Positions 17,524-25,929 of a stretch of 64,000 nt of DNA are shown here, one piece after another. The notes under the pieces are model-generated. The model ran no database searches, was not told where the DNA came from, and saw only the letters and a program-made list of their open reading frames with translations. Position numbers and translations under genes: made by a program. Source of the stretch: Sulfurospirillum sp. UCH001 (lineage in GTDB: Bacteria; Campylobacterota; Campylobacteria; Campylobacterales; Sulfurospirillaceae); the NCBI RefSeq assembly GCF_001548035.1, contig NZ_AP014723.1, forward strand, positions 372,001 through 436,000. The letters are read 5' to 3'. How positions within the stretch are numbered: the stretch's first letter is position 1; every line of letters begins with the position of its first letter.

Positions 17524-18264
17524 ATGAAAAATATTTTAGTTGCAACCCTAATGTTGTTCCTTGCTACAGTGGGTTTTGCAAAAGAACACGCTGTAACATA
17601 TGAATTGGATGGCAAAGTGTATGAAGGCTATTACAGTACACCTTCAGACAATGCTCCGTTAGTTTTCATCATCCATGACTGGGATGGACTGAATGCTTAT
17701 GAAATGAAACGTGCAAAAATGCTCAATACGTTAGGTTATGGTGCTTTTGCGATTGACCTTTTTGGGAAAGATGTGAAGCCTGTAACCCTAGAAGAGAAAA
17801 AGGCATTAACCAATGCCCTCTACAATGATAGAGCCAAAATGCAAAAACTTTTAAATGCCAGTTATCAAGCAGCAAAAAAAGAGGGTGCTAATGTGACCAA
17901 TGCGATTGGTATAGGCTATTGTTTTGGTGGTGCCGCATTGTTAGAGATGGCACGAATGGGAACACCACTAAAGGGTTTTGCAAGTTTTCATGGAGGATTA
18001 GCAACTCCTAGTGGAGAAGATTATAAGCAGACAAAAGGTTTTGTGCTTATCTTGCATGGAACAGCCGATGAAAGTGTAAGTATGGATGAATTTGCAACCC
18101 TTGCGAAGGAGCTTGAAAAGACAGGTGTTAAGCATGAAATGATTGCATACAGTGGTGCACCTCATGCGTTTAGCGTCTTTGGCACAGAACGATACAGAGA
18201 GGATGCTGATAAAAAATCGTGGAGAAGATTGGTTGAATTTTTAGATGAGACACTCTCAAAATAA
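17524..18264 (+). CDS. Exported dienelactone-hydrolase family protein
   Basis: 246 aa from ATG 17524, preceded by AAGGAGA; an upstream in-frame start adds nine charged residues before the signal peptide and is less likely. The signal peptide ends FAK (about residues 1-19). The alpha/beta-hydrolase triad is visible: the nucleophile Cys in GYCFGG (as in dienelactone hydrolase), Asp in HGTADESV and His in SGAPHAF. It should hydrolyse a small ester or lactone in the periplasm. The substrate is unknown. It is likely a single gene. Confidence 0.9.
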   Translation: MKNILVATLMLFLATVGFAKEHAVTYELDGKVYEGYYSTPSDNAPLVFIIHDWDGLNAYEMKRAKMLNTLGYGAFAIDLFGKDVKPVTLEEKKALTNALYNDRAKMQKLLNASYQAAKKEGANVTNAIGIGYCFGGAALLEMARMGTPLKGFASFHGGLATPSGEDYKQTKGFVLILHGTADESVSMDEFATLAKELEKTGVKHEMIAYSGAPHAFSVFGTERYREDADKKSWRRLVEFLDETLSK

Positions 18265-18308
18265 GGCATATTTTTTGCTTGCAAATGTGCATGTAAAAAG
18301 GAGTTGCT

Positions 18309-18680
18309 ATGGACAACAGACTATTTCAAATCGACCCATATGCAGGCATTAGCTATGGACTCTATAATTCGCTTAAAGGTGAAAAAGGGAGTTTTGAAGA
18401 CTTTTTGCTTCATTATGATTCGACAGGTGCAAACAACGATGACAGCTCATGGCTTACAAAACTGATTAAAGAAGATACAACCAGTGCTCTTAGCTCCCCA
18501 GAAGTTTGGGAAGCGATGAATACACTGGGCATCAATGGCGTGGATCTCTTTAGTGGGGTCAATTCATCTGATTTTTTTGATACTCAAGTCAGTGCATTAA
18601 AGATGCAACTGATGGAAGCTTTTAGCAAACGATCTGATTATAAAGAGATGAAACCACTCCTTGAACAGTTGATGAGCTAA
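18309..18680 (+). CDS. Small hypothetical protein
   Basis: 123 aa with no signal peptide. Acidic and Ser/Asp-rich (STGANNDDSSW), with predicted helices at both ends. AAAAGGAG precedes the ATG. It follows the dienelactone-hydrolase gene by 44 nt and may be co-transcribed. No motif is recognised; the length and codon use look like a real gene. It overlaps the convergent downstream gene by 4 nt. Confidence 0.65.
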   Translation: MDNRLFQIDPYAGISYGLYNSLKGEKGSFEDFLLHYDSTGANNDDSSWLTKLIKEDTTSALSSPEVWEAMNTLGINGVDLFSGVNSSDFFDTQVSALKMQLMEAFSKRSDYKEMKPLLEQLMS

Positions 18681-19030
18681 CGACAGACATATGTAACAAT
18701 ATCGAACTCAGCGGTACCAATCGTAGGTTGGTACCATTGGGTTGGCGTTCCTTGAATATCTTTTACGGAACGTGTACTACTTCCTACTTGTCTTATATAG
18801 CGAGAAGGGCAATTGACTTCTGCTTTAATATACATGATGGTATCAAAACTCTGACGTCTTAATGTAATGGTACTGAGTGTTGCTTGACGTCCTTCTTCCA
18901 AAACATAGTACTTATAAATATCTTTATAGGCTGTTCGTGGTATCTCGATTTCTTGAGATTTACTGACACCATAGGTATTGAGTGCCAAGATAGCACCAAA
19001 AATAATGAATAATTTTTTTATGATAAACAT
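18677..19030 (-). CDS. Small exported hypothetical protein
   Basis: 117 aa with an N-terminal signal or anchor segment (about residues 4-20, FIIKKLFIIFGAILALNTYG). The mature part has two Cys (NCPSRY and VTYVC at the end) that may form a disulfide, and is beta-rich. No family is recognised. GGAGA precedes its ATG. Confidence 0.65.
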   Translation of the reverse strand: MFIIKKLFIIFGAILALNTYGVSKSQEIEIPRTAYKDIYKYYVLEEGRQATLSTITLRRQSFDTIMYIKAEVNCPSRYIRQVGSSTRSVKDIQGTPTQWYQPTIGTAEFDIVTYVCR

Positions 19031-19193
19031 ATATTCTCCTTTGTCGATCTTGTTTTCATTGTAGCAAAAGCTAACTCAATGTGCCATTAGCAAATACACC
19101 TTAAGTGATTAAAGCATGAGAATTTCATAATTTATTCATCTTTAGGGTACAATACTTGAGCACAGTGTCATAAGTTTGTATAAAGGGCTTTGC

Positions 19194-20498
19194 ATGGGAC
19201 ATAGCGTGGGAAAAGAGCAAGAGCAAAAAGAGAAGATCAAGCTTTTATCGCGTGAACTTCGTATGGTGCAAAAAAATCTTGTAGAACAGTTTTATACAGA
19301 CCCTCTTACGCGCCTTCCAAATCTTTATAAATTGCGACATGATCTCGAAGAGCTAAGCGAATTTACACTCATTATTGCCAATATCGATAATTTTAAACTT
19401 CTAAATGATTTTTACGGTTTTGTTGTAGGTGATTTTATCTTAGAGTCATTTGCCAAAACACTTAAAATTGAGCTTCAAGAGGTTGCGGTTTACCGTATTG
19501 CTGGCGATGAATTTGCCATTTTGTTGCATGAAAGAATGAGCTTTTATCTACTGAAAAATTATCTTACACATCTTTCAAAACAGTTGACACATCTTAGATA
19601 TGCCTATGCTCAAACGGAGATTTATGTGGACTGCACACTCTCATCCAGTGCGAGTTTTTCAAATGACGATATTTTCTCTAAAGTGAGCATGGCGCTTAAG
19701 TACGCTAAAAAAGAGCAGTTGAAGTTTTGGATCTATGAAGATACAATGAACTTTTCACAAGAGTATGAGAGCAACCTCAAGTATGCGACAAAAGTGCGCA
19801 AAGCCATTGTAGATTATTCGGGTATTGTGCCGTATTTTCAGCCGATTATCGACAATGCCAGCAATGAAATTATCAAATTTGAAGCGCTTTCGCGTCTTGT
19901 CGATGAAGAGGGTGTCATTCATTCTCCACACAATTTTATACCCATTGCAAAGATGATAAAAGTGTATGACAAGATTACAATGACGATCATCGACAAAAGC
20001 TTTAAAGTCTTCGAGACACACCCTTATGACTTTAGTATCAACCTCTCTTTTGAAGATATCATTAACCAAGAGATATACGATTTTATTATCCGAAAACTCC
20101 GTGATTCCAATATGGGACATCGTGTTACCTTTGAGCTTTTAGAGTCTGAAAAAGTCAATGACTTTAACAAAGTTGTTCATTTTTTCAATGAGATAAAACG
20201 CTATGGCGCTAAAGTAGCGATAGATGACTTTGGAAGTGGTTTTTCCAACTTCTCTTATATCATTAAACTCAATCCTGATTTTATCAAGATTGATGGAAGC
20301 CTTATCAAAGACATTGACAAAGATAAAAACGCGCAGATCGTTGTTGAAACGATTGTAAACTTTTCTAAGAAACTGGGCATCAAAACCGTTGCGGAGTTTG
20401 TCCACTCCAGTACCGTACTTTCTACGGTTAAACAGCTTGGCATTGACTATTCGCAAGGCTATTTTATCGATATGCCTTCGCCTCAAATTGTGACCTAA
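19194..20498 (+). CDS. GGDEF-EAL cyclic-di-GMP enzyme
   Basis: 434 aa from ATG 19194 with AAAGGG 6 nt before it; an earlier TTG has no such site. A short coiled-coil start is followed by a GGDEF domain (about 35-190). Its active-site motif reads AGDEF, which can still be active. An EAL domain follows (about 200-430) with EALSR, the INLS Asn, the FELLES Glu, DDFGSGFS and the KIDGSLI Lys all present, so phosphodiesterase activity is likely. It has no membrane segment and no sensory domain, so it acts in the cytoplasm on c-di-GMP. Which direction dominates is not known. Confidence 0.9.
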   Translation: MGHSVGKEQEQKEKIKLLSRELRMVQKNLVEQFYTDPLTRLPNLYKLRHDLEELSEFTLIIANIDNFKLLNDFYGFVVGDFILESFAKTLKIELQEVAVYRIAGDEFAILLHERMSFYLLKNYLTHLSKQLTHLRYAYAQTEIYVDCTLSSSASFSNDDIFSKVSMALKYAKKEQLKFWIYEDTMNFSQEYESNLKYATKVRKAIVDYSGIVPYFQPIIDNASNEIIKFEALSRLVDEEGVIHSPHNFIPIAKMIKVYDKITMTIIDKSFKVFETHPYDFSINLSFEDIINQEIYDFIIRKLRDSNMGHRVTFELLESEKVNDFNKVVHFFNEIKRYGAKVAIDDFGSGFSNFSYIIKLNPDFIKIDGSLIKDIDKDKNAQIVVETIVNFSKKLGIKTVAEFVHSSTVLSTVKQLGIDYSQGYFIDMPSPQIVT

Positions 20499-20503
20499 GA
20501 ACT

Positions 20504-20857
20504 TTAGGCGACAACGTCGGTATCCCACAAGATACTCACACCGTATTCCGGATCAGGGATGACGTACTTGAAGTACTCGCTTGTCCCTTTTCGTCCATGT
20601 AATCTGACCGCAATTTGCCCCTCTTTTAACAGTTGTTTCATCTCATACTCGCTCAAACTTCGTTTGTTCCAGCGTAAAAAAGCGTTGGAATAAACCCGAA
20701 AACGACATGAGGCATCGCTACTAAAAACATAGTCATCGTTGATGTCACGCTCTTTTTTGGCATGTTCACAGCTGTAAAGATTCACTTTTTGCCCTCGAAT
20801 GGTAAGTTTCTGGGCTATAACACTACCACCGCAAAACGGACACTTGCCAAGAATCAT
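20504..20857 (-). CDS. Small zinc-ribbon protein
   Basis: 117 aa from ATG 20857, which has a GAGG about 6 nt upstream; an earlier ATG adds 13 residues and is less likely. The N-terminal CPFCGG is one half of a zinc ribbon similar to the topoisomerase-type C4 module. A Cys-His (YSCEHAKK) and a later Cys follow. The rest is a basic, alpha/beta stretch (RLHGRKGTSEYFKYV). It may bind nucleic acid. No family name is assigned. It converges with the GGDEF-EAL gene. Confidence 0.75.
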   Translation of the reverse strand: MILGKCPFCGGSVIAQKLTIRGQKVNLYSCEHAKKERDINDDYVFSSDASCRFRVYSNAFLRWNKRSLSEYEMKQLLKEGQIAVRLHGRKGTSEYFKYVIPDPEYGVSILWDTDVVA

Positions 20858-20964
20858 CACACACCTCAGTTTTGATTTATGAGGGTATGGTAGCAAAGTG
20901 GGAAAAGAGGGGTTGAAAATATTTCAGAATGAAAGAAAATAAATTATTGACAAGAAGAGAGATT

Positions 20965-21387
20965 TTATAAAAACCTCTCCACAAATCTATCCAAGCCTTC
21001 ATCATTCATAGCGCCCGATACACGCTCAATCTCTTGTCCATCTTTAAAGACAATGAGTGTAGGAATAGAGCGAATTTTAAAGCGAGAAGCAAGGAATTGT
21101 TCTGCTTCAGTATCGACTTTAGCGAACAACACACGAAGAGGGTAGGCACGTGCTGCCTGCTCGAAGATAGGTGCAAACATTTTACACGGTCCACACCAAG
21201 GTGCCCAAAAATCGACGATAACAGGAACATCTGTACTCTCTAGTACTGCTTCAAGATTGTCACTTGTAAGTGCTACAGGATGGGGATCAAGCAAAGAAGC
21301 TTTACATTTTCCACAGTTGGCTTTTTTATAAACTTCTAGTTTTGGAACATTATTGGTTGCAAGGCAAGAGGGACAAATAACTTTCAT
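20965..21387 (-). CDS. trxC: Thioredoxin 2
   Basis: 140 aa. The N-terminal zinc module CPSC...CGKC (about residues 5-30) and the thioredoxin active site WCGPCK (about 65) are exactly the TrxC arrangement. cis-Pro is in RSIPTL. It reduces disulfides in cytoplasmic proteins and often responds to oxidative stress. It is 3 nt downstream of the DUF4392 gene and probably in one operon with it. Confidence 0.95.
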   Translation of the reverse strand: MKVICPSCLATNNVPKLEVYKKANCGKCKASLLDPHPVALTSDNLEAVLESTDVPVIVDFWAPWCGPCKMFAPIFEQAARAYPLRVLFAKVDTEAEQFLASRFKIRSIPTLIVFKDGQEIERVSGAMNDEGLDRFVERFL

Positions 21388-21390
21388 AGC

Positions 21391-22227
21391 TTATCCTTTC
21401 GTCGCATAATCTTTAAGTGCTTGAAGAATTTTGGGTTCTAACTCCCACTCTTTACCATCAACTGACATGACAGACTCTCGTTTGATGCCATCAACTGAGC
21501 CTTTGCTGACGATGAAGGCGAGGTATTTTTCAACTTCTTCAAAACGGGGTAACACTTCTATATGCAAAACACGTTCAAGTTCTGCGATGAACCCATACCC
21601 ACCCCAATTAGAGACGGAAGCAATCATGGGGTAGTCACAAGGAATGACACAGTAGTCATAAAAAAGCTCTTTATTTTTAAGGACTTCCGCAAAGCTTCCC
21701 ATGCCTACTTCATTGCCACCATCGCCTATGCCAAAACTAGGAGCGATTTGGCTTCCCTTTTTAAAGAGTTCATCCACAGGTGCTGTAAACTCTTTGATAT
21801 CAACGCCTCTGGCGTTTAGATAACGCCCTTCAGCATTTTGACCGCAGCGCTCAATGGAAAGATGACAAATGGGTTTGTAGGTATTTAAAATCATAGAGCT
21901 CTCTTCATTGCTTAAGCCTTCAAGCGGAATGTAGAGCGTTTTAATATCTGGAAAATAGTCATCACAAAAATGATCGGTAATAATAACAGGCATGTAGCCC
22001 AATTTTTCAAATGCTTTCGCTAAAAAATAAGCACCCAATGGACCATCGGTTTCGGCAAAACCTGCAACATAAAAGCCTGTATAAATGAAAACAACACCTT
22101 TTTCGAGTTTTAGAAAAGCATTGACAGCTTTTTTGGTATGTTCATTGGGAAAATGTGCTTGAATTTTGTCCATATTGCGCGTAGAGTGTTGGAGAACGAT
22201 CTCTTCGATAGTATGAAAATTGCTCAT
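21391..22227 (-). CDS. DUF4392 protein, matches C-terminal part of animal D-glutamate cyclase
   Basis: 278 aa from ATG 22227 (AAAGG upstream; an in-frame start at 22293 would lie over the palindromic site). The central FGIGDGGNEVGMGSF is the signature block of DUF4392 (PF14336), the C-terminal domain of the human mitochondrial D-glutamate cyclase DGLUCY. TGFYVAGFAETDGPLGAYFLAKA is the phosphosugar-like start of the domain. In animals the enzyme interconverts D-glutamate and 5-oxo-D-proline. In bacteria the function is less clear. The gene is divergent from the gene for the other DGLUCY domain. Confidence 0.85.
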   Translation of the reverse strand: MSNFHTIEEIVLQHSTRNMDKIQAHFPNEHTKKAVNAFLKLEKGVVFIYTGFYVAGFAETDGPLGAYFLAKAFEKLGYMPVIITDHFCDDYFPDIKTLYIPLEGLSNEESSMILNTYKPICHLSIERCGQNAEGRYLNARGVDIKEFTAPVDELFKKGSQIAPSFGIGDGGNEVGMGSFAEVLKNKELFYDYCVIPCDYPMIASVSNWGGYGFIAELERVLHIEVLPRFEEVEKYLAFIVSKGSVDGIKRESVMSVDGKEWELEPKILQALKDYATKG

Positions 22228-22259
22228 GAAAGCCTTTGCATATAAAAAGTTAACAGGAA

Positions 22260-22287
22260 AAATTGTATCTAAAATTTGATACAATTT
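22260..22287. promoter_or_regulatory. Inverted repeat in the divergent promoter of the two DGLUCY-like genes
   Basis: AAATTGTATC (22260-22269) and GATACAATTT (22278-22287) are a perfect 10-bp inverted repeat with an 8-nt spacer in the 80-nt gap between the two divergent starts. It resembles a dimeric (GntR-like) operator and is positioned to affect both genes. No obvious regulator gene is next to it. Confidence 0.65.
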
Positions 22288-22307
22288 AACCAAAAAAAGG
22301 GATTAAA

Positions 22308-23075
22308 ATGTCTCCAAAAGAGTTACGCGCTAAAATTGCCAAGGGCGAATTTACAAGACCAACAGCGGGTGAATGCCCAGGGTATATTCAGATGAACATG
22401 GTAGCTTTGCCAAGAGAATATGCAGAGCGTTTTGAAGCATTTGCCAATGAAAACTCTAAAGCCATTCCTGTTCTTGAAGTGATTTCCAAAGGACATCATT
22501 CCCAAATCTTAGCACCCGGTGCTGACATTTTAAATGAGATACCAAAATACAATATTTTACGTGATGGTGTATTGGTGGAGACAGTTACAGACATCACACC
22601 ATATTATACCCCTGATTTGGTCTTCTTTTTGATTGGCTGTAGCTTCTCATTTGAAACAGCACTCATTGAAAATGGTATGCCACTTCGTCATGTCGATCAA
22701 CAAAAAAATGTTGCGATGTATCGAACAAACATCAAACTTAAACCTGTTGGCGGATTTGAAGGCGAAATGGTTGTAAGTATGCGCCCGATTAAAAAAGAAA
22801 AAGTTGCTGATGCATGTGTGGTTACCAGTCATTTTCCGAGGATGCACGGTTCACCGATACAAGTGGGTTATCCTGAGATGATTGGTATTCATGATGTTGC
22901 TCATCCTGATTATGGTGATGCGATAGAGATCAAAAATGATGAAATACCGTTATTCTGGCCATGTGGCGTAACACCTCAAAATGTCATCACCAGTATGAAA
23001 CTTCCTTTTGCAATCACTCATGCACCAGGACATATGTTCGTCACCGATAAAAAAGATAGCGAATACTACGAATAA
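22308..23075 (+). CDS. DUF1445 (putative hydro-lyase/D-glutamate cyclase family) protein
   Basis: 255 aa. It matches the bacterial DUF1445 family (PF07286, also called YcsI-type putative hydro-lyase). Features are GYIQMNMVALPREYAERF near the start, FFLIGCSFSFETAL in the middle, and the end block WPCGVTPQ, then MFVTD. This domain is the N-terminal part of DGLUCY. GATTAAAATG with AAAGGG is the start region. It is soluble and cytoplasmic. With the divergent DUF4392 gene it probably forms one enzyme or pathway for D-glutamate and 5-oxo-D-proline. The ligand is inferred from the animal protein only. Confidence 0.9.
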   Translation: MSPKELRAKIAKGEFTRPTAGECPGYIQMNMVALPREYAERFEAFANENSKAIPVLEVISKGHHSQILAPGADILNEIPKYNILRDGVLVETVTDITPYYTPDLVFFLIGCSFSFETALIENGMPLRHVDQQKNVAMYRTNIKLKPVGGFEGEMVVSMRPIKKEKVADACVVTSHFPRMHGSPIQVGYPEMIGIHDVAHPDYGDAIEIKNDEIPLFWPCGVTPQNVITSMKLPFAITHAPGHMFVTDKKDSEYYE

Positions 23076-23077
23076 GA

Positions 23078-23977
23078 CTACTGTACAAACGCTTCTTGAA
23101 TAGGCTTAAATCGGTATGTTTTAAGTACTTCAGGAAGCTTCTTCTCCATCATCGCAATTCCCTGAGGCTCATTTTTATTACCATGAATGAGGATAATACT
23201 TCCTTTTTGAATAGGCTCATTTTTAGCAATCCACGCATTTGCACCAAGAGGAATTAAAAAATACGTTTCTCTAAGTTCTCTCATAAGCTTTTCATCTGCA
23301 ACTAACCCTGGAAAACGAAAGAAAACAGAAGGTGTAATCCCTTCTTCTAAAAGCGTTTTTTCTAATCCTAAAATTTCTGTTTTTGTATCAGTGTTTTGAT
23401 GTAACATAAAATTTTTGCGTTCAGGAAGTTTAGGGTCATAAAAATGAGTGTGCGTATGATTAATCCATGTAATCTCTAAAAGAGGATTTTTTACAAGGGC
23501 CTCAAATTCTTTTGGGTGATGTTCTTTCCACGCGGAACTAAGTGCAATAGCAATAGGTGTTTTTCCATTTTGCTTGGTTAATTTTTCTATAAAATCGCTT
23601 TCATACCCTTTTTTACTGGATGGACAAAGATCCATGCTAAGATAAATCGCTTTATCATTTGCCGTGATACCTTGTGTTGCTCCGCCTTTTATATAAGTAG
23701 ATGTAGCAGCACTCAATTGTTTTGCAAATGGAGTTTTAGAAAAATTCTCATCTAAAGGCATTAATTTTAAAGGATCAAGTGAACGTACTTTGGTTTGGAG
23801 CGTTTGTGTATTGGTTGTGAGATAAAATGTTACACCACTGAGCTCAAAACGACGAGAAATGAGAAAAAGGGTGTCGTTTTCTTGATACTGTTTTGTGAAG
23901 ATTTCATACTGTTTAATATGCTCAATTGCAGACAATGGAAGCCAACATAAGAGTAAAGAAAAAATTAGTCGTAACAT
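23078..23977 (-). CDS. Exported polysaccharide deacetylase-like protein
   Basis: 299 aa with a Sec signal peptide ending LSA (about residue 17). The NodB-like motifs can be followed: SMDLCP (first Asp), NHTHTHFYD (the His pair that binds metal), FFRFPG, then ILIHGN at the end. The usual TFDDGP is changed to SMDLCP, but the metal His and Asp are kept. Members remove acetyl groups from glycans such as peptidoglycan or exopolysaccharide. The substrate is not known. It converges with the DUF1445 gene (2 nt between stops). Confidence 0.8.
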   Translation of the reverse strand: MLRLIFSLLLCWLPLSAIEHIKQYEIFTKQYQENDTLFLISRRFELSGVTFYLTTNTQTLQTKVRSLDPLKLMPLDENFSKTPFAKQLSAATSTYIKGGATQGITANDKAIYLSMDLCPSSKKGYESDFIEKLTKQNGKTPIAIALSSAWKEHHPKEFEALVKNPLLEITWINHTHTHFYDPKLPERKNFMLHQNTDTKTEILGLEKTLLEEGITPSVFFRFPGLVADEKLMRELRETYFLIPLGANAWIAKNEPIQKGSIILIHGNKNEPQGIAMMEKKLPEVLKTYRFKPIQEAFVQ

Positions 23978-24118
23978 GCATACTCCTTTTACAAGAATTT
24001 TAGCTCTTTTTTGAAAAAATATGATTATAATTTCGCAAAATATTGTCTAATGGCGGTGTTTGAGTTTTCAAACGGATTTTAAGGCTGTAAGGCCTAAAGA
24101 AATAATGAGAATGAGAGA

Positions 24119-24376
24119 ATGACGGTCAACGAAGCAGTTTTAGAGATGCGTTATAGTGGGATCCCTGAAGAAGATATTGAGGAGATTCTTGAAATTTGCA
24201 AGAAAAAAGGACTCAGTCCTCAAAATATCGACAAAGAGCTTGAAAGCAGAGGCTTAGATAAGGTTTTTGAGTTTGAGTACGATGCAAGTGAGAGTTGGTT
24301 TGAAAGTGGGGCTGCAAGTAGCGCTCCTGCACACAAAGCACCAAGCAAACAGGGCTTAGAAAAGGAAAAAAAGTAG
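24119..24376 (+). CDS. Small hypothetical acidic protein
   Basis: 85 aa. Two short helices (TVNEAVLEMRYSGIPEEDIEEILEI, SPQNIDKELESRGL) are followed by an acidic stretch and a low-complexity Ala/Lys tail. The start lacks a good ribosome binding site. The stop at 24374-24376 directly abuts the ATG of the next gene, so the two are translated together. No family is recognised. Confidence 0.6.
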   Translation: MTVNEAVLEMRYSGIPEEDIEEILEICKKKGLSPQNIDKELESRGLDKVFEFEYDASESWFESGAASSAPAHKAPSKQGLEKEKK

Positions 24377-24793
24377 ATGGCAAAACAAATTAGACAAATT
24401 ATTGAAGAGTATTATGAAACCATTTGGAATGAGCAAAAACTCGATCAAGCTCATCATTTTTTACATTCTGCCATTACCTTTAGAGGTTCTTTAGGTATGC
24501 GCGTTGAAGGTATCAATGGTTTCAATGACTATGCCAAAATGCTTTTTAGTGCGTTTTCAAATCTTTACCACGTAATTGAAGATGTTGTCGTTGAAGGTGA
24601 TAAAGCAGCAGTAAGACTGGTTTACTCAGGAATGCATACAGGTAAACTGTTTGGCTTTGATCCAACAGGCAATCGTATTCGCTATTCTGGTGCATGTTTT
24701 TTTAAATTTGAAGATGACAAAATTGTTGATGCATGGGTTCTAGGTGACCTTAATGCACTCTACGGACAACTTAACGTCGCTGATCACCATTAA
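24377..24793 (+). CDS. SnoaL-like/ester-cyclase family protein
   Basis: 138 aa. Pattern YYETIWNEQKLDQAHHFL, then YHVIEDVVVEGDKAAVRLVYSGMHTGKLFGFDPTGNRIRY and ACFFKFEDDKIVDAWVLGD, is the NTF2-like fold of the SnoaL/ester cyclase family. These small enzymes handle polyketide or similar small molecules, and many bacterial members are uncharacterised. It is coupled to the small upstream gene with no gap, and overlaps the convergent EamA gene by 23 nt at the 3' end. Confidence 0.85.
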   Translation: MAKQIRQIIEEYYETIWNEQKLDQAHHFLHSAITFRGSLGMRVEGINGFNDYAKMLFSAFSNLYHVIEDVVVEGDKAAVRLVYSGMHTGKLFGFDPTGNRIRYSGACFFKFEDDKIVDAWVLGDLNALYGQLNVADHH

Positions 24794-25643
24794 TTTTTGC
24801 TTCTTTATAAGCCATCATAGAGTGTACGATTAAGGTCGTAACAATGATGGCTCCCCCGATGAGTGTATTAAGGTGCGGTTTCTCATCCATTAAAATCCAC
24901 ACCCAAAATGGTGCAAGTACAGGCTCAATAATCGTCAAAAGCGCCACTTCAACAGAAGGTAATACTTTCGTTCCAATACCGATAAATGCTCGTGAAAGCG
25001 GTGTGAGTAATGCGCCCATAAAGACAATAATCCAAAGCGAATAACTATCTGGAATAATCATAGGAGCAGTCATCGCTGCTAAAAGAGATGCTATGAGAGC
25101 ACCCGTTCCAAAACACGCAAGACGGTTAGCCTCTTTATCTCGCTCTAAAACAGACAACATGGATACAAAAGCAAACACACACCCAAAGGCGTAAAGATTG
25201 CCTTCCATATTGCCAAGTTCTAAGTCATTGAATAAAATAATGGCAAGTCCTATAAACACAAAAAAGATTGCGCCAAAAGTACGCTGTGGTGTTTTTTGTT
25301 TAAAAAAGATAAAAGCGATCATAGCACTAACTAGTGGTCCCGTACTTAAGATAAATACAGCACTCGCAACACTGGTGTGTTTGATAGCTAGAATAAACAA
25401 AAGATTGCTCAGTCCTATACAAAGTCCACTCCACAAAATAGAGCTAAGATGATTTTTATAGATGGAAGCGATACTGTTTTTATGCTTTGAGTATAAAGTA
25501 AGATTCATTGTCACAAACATACACAAACCAAAGTAAAAGGTAAAATTCTGAGCAGGGACATGCGTCATTTTAATGAGTGGTGATTCAAAACTCATGAGGA
25601 TCATACCCAGTGTAGTAATACCAAAAGCTTTTGTGTAATTCAT
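24771..25643 (-). CDS. EamA/DMT-family transporter
   Basis: 290 aa with ten hydrophobic segments in two repeats of five, the usual EamA layout. Early SFESPLIKMTHVPAQNFTFYFGL and later TPLSRAFIGIGTKVLPSVEVALLTIIEPVLAPFWVW are typical. Such proteins export small metabolites or amino acids from the inner membrane. The substrate is unknown. It is 4 nt downstream of the small VF530-type gene in one likely operon. Confidence 0.9.
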   Translation of the reverse strand: MNYTKAFGITTLGMILMSFESPLIKMTHVPAQNFTFYFGLCMFVTMNLTLYSKHKNSIASIYKNHLSSILWSGLCIGLSNLLFILAIKHTSVASAVFILSTGPLVSAMIAFIFFKQKTPQRTFGAIFFVFIGLAIILFNDLELGNMEGNLYAFGCVFAFVSMLSVLERDKEANRLACFGTGALIASLLAAMTAPMIIPDSYSLWIIVFMGALLTPLSRAFIGIGTKVLPSVEVALLTIIEPVLAPFWVWILMDEKPHLNTLIGGAIIVTTLIVHSMMAYKEAKINGDQRR

Positions 25644-25647
25644 AAGA

Positions 25648-25881
25648 CTACTTTGTCTGTTGCTTACGAAAAGTGATATAGAGTTTTTCTATTTTAGCAC
25701 GTGCCCAAGGGGTCTTTCTAAAAAATTTTAGGCATGAGTTGATACTAGGATTTTCATGAAAGCAGTTCATGTGCATCATCTCATCAAGTTTTTCCCAGCC
25801 ATAGTGCGCTTGCAGTTCCGTGACGAGCTTTTCAAGCGTGATGCCATGCAGAGGATTGTTTTTGTTTTCGTTGTTATTCAT
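25648..25881 (-). CDS. VF530-family (DUF2132) small protein
   Basis: 77 aa. The conserved [29 protein letters not shown], then [25 protein letters not shown], is the full DUF2132/VF530 signature. It is a small helical protein reported as DNA-binding-like. The biological role is not established. It lies directly before the EamA gene. Confidence 0.9.
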   Translation of the reverse strand: MNNNENKNNPLHGITLEKLVTELQAHYGWEKLDEMMHMNCFHENPSINSCLKFFRKTPWARAKIEKLYITFRKQQTK

Positions 25882-25929
25882 GTATTCCTCAAGATTTAGG
25901 GTAAGGATTTCTCCTTACCTTTTATAAAT

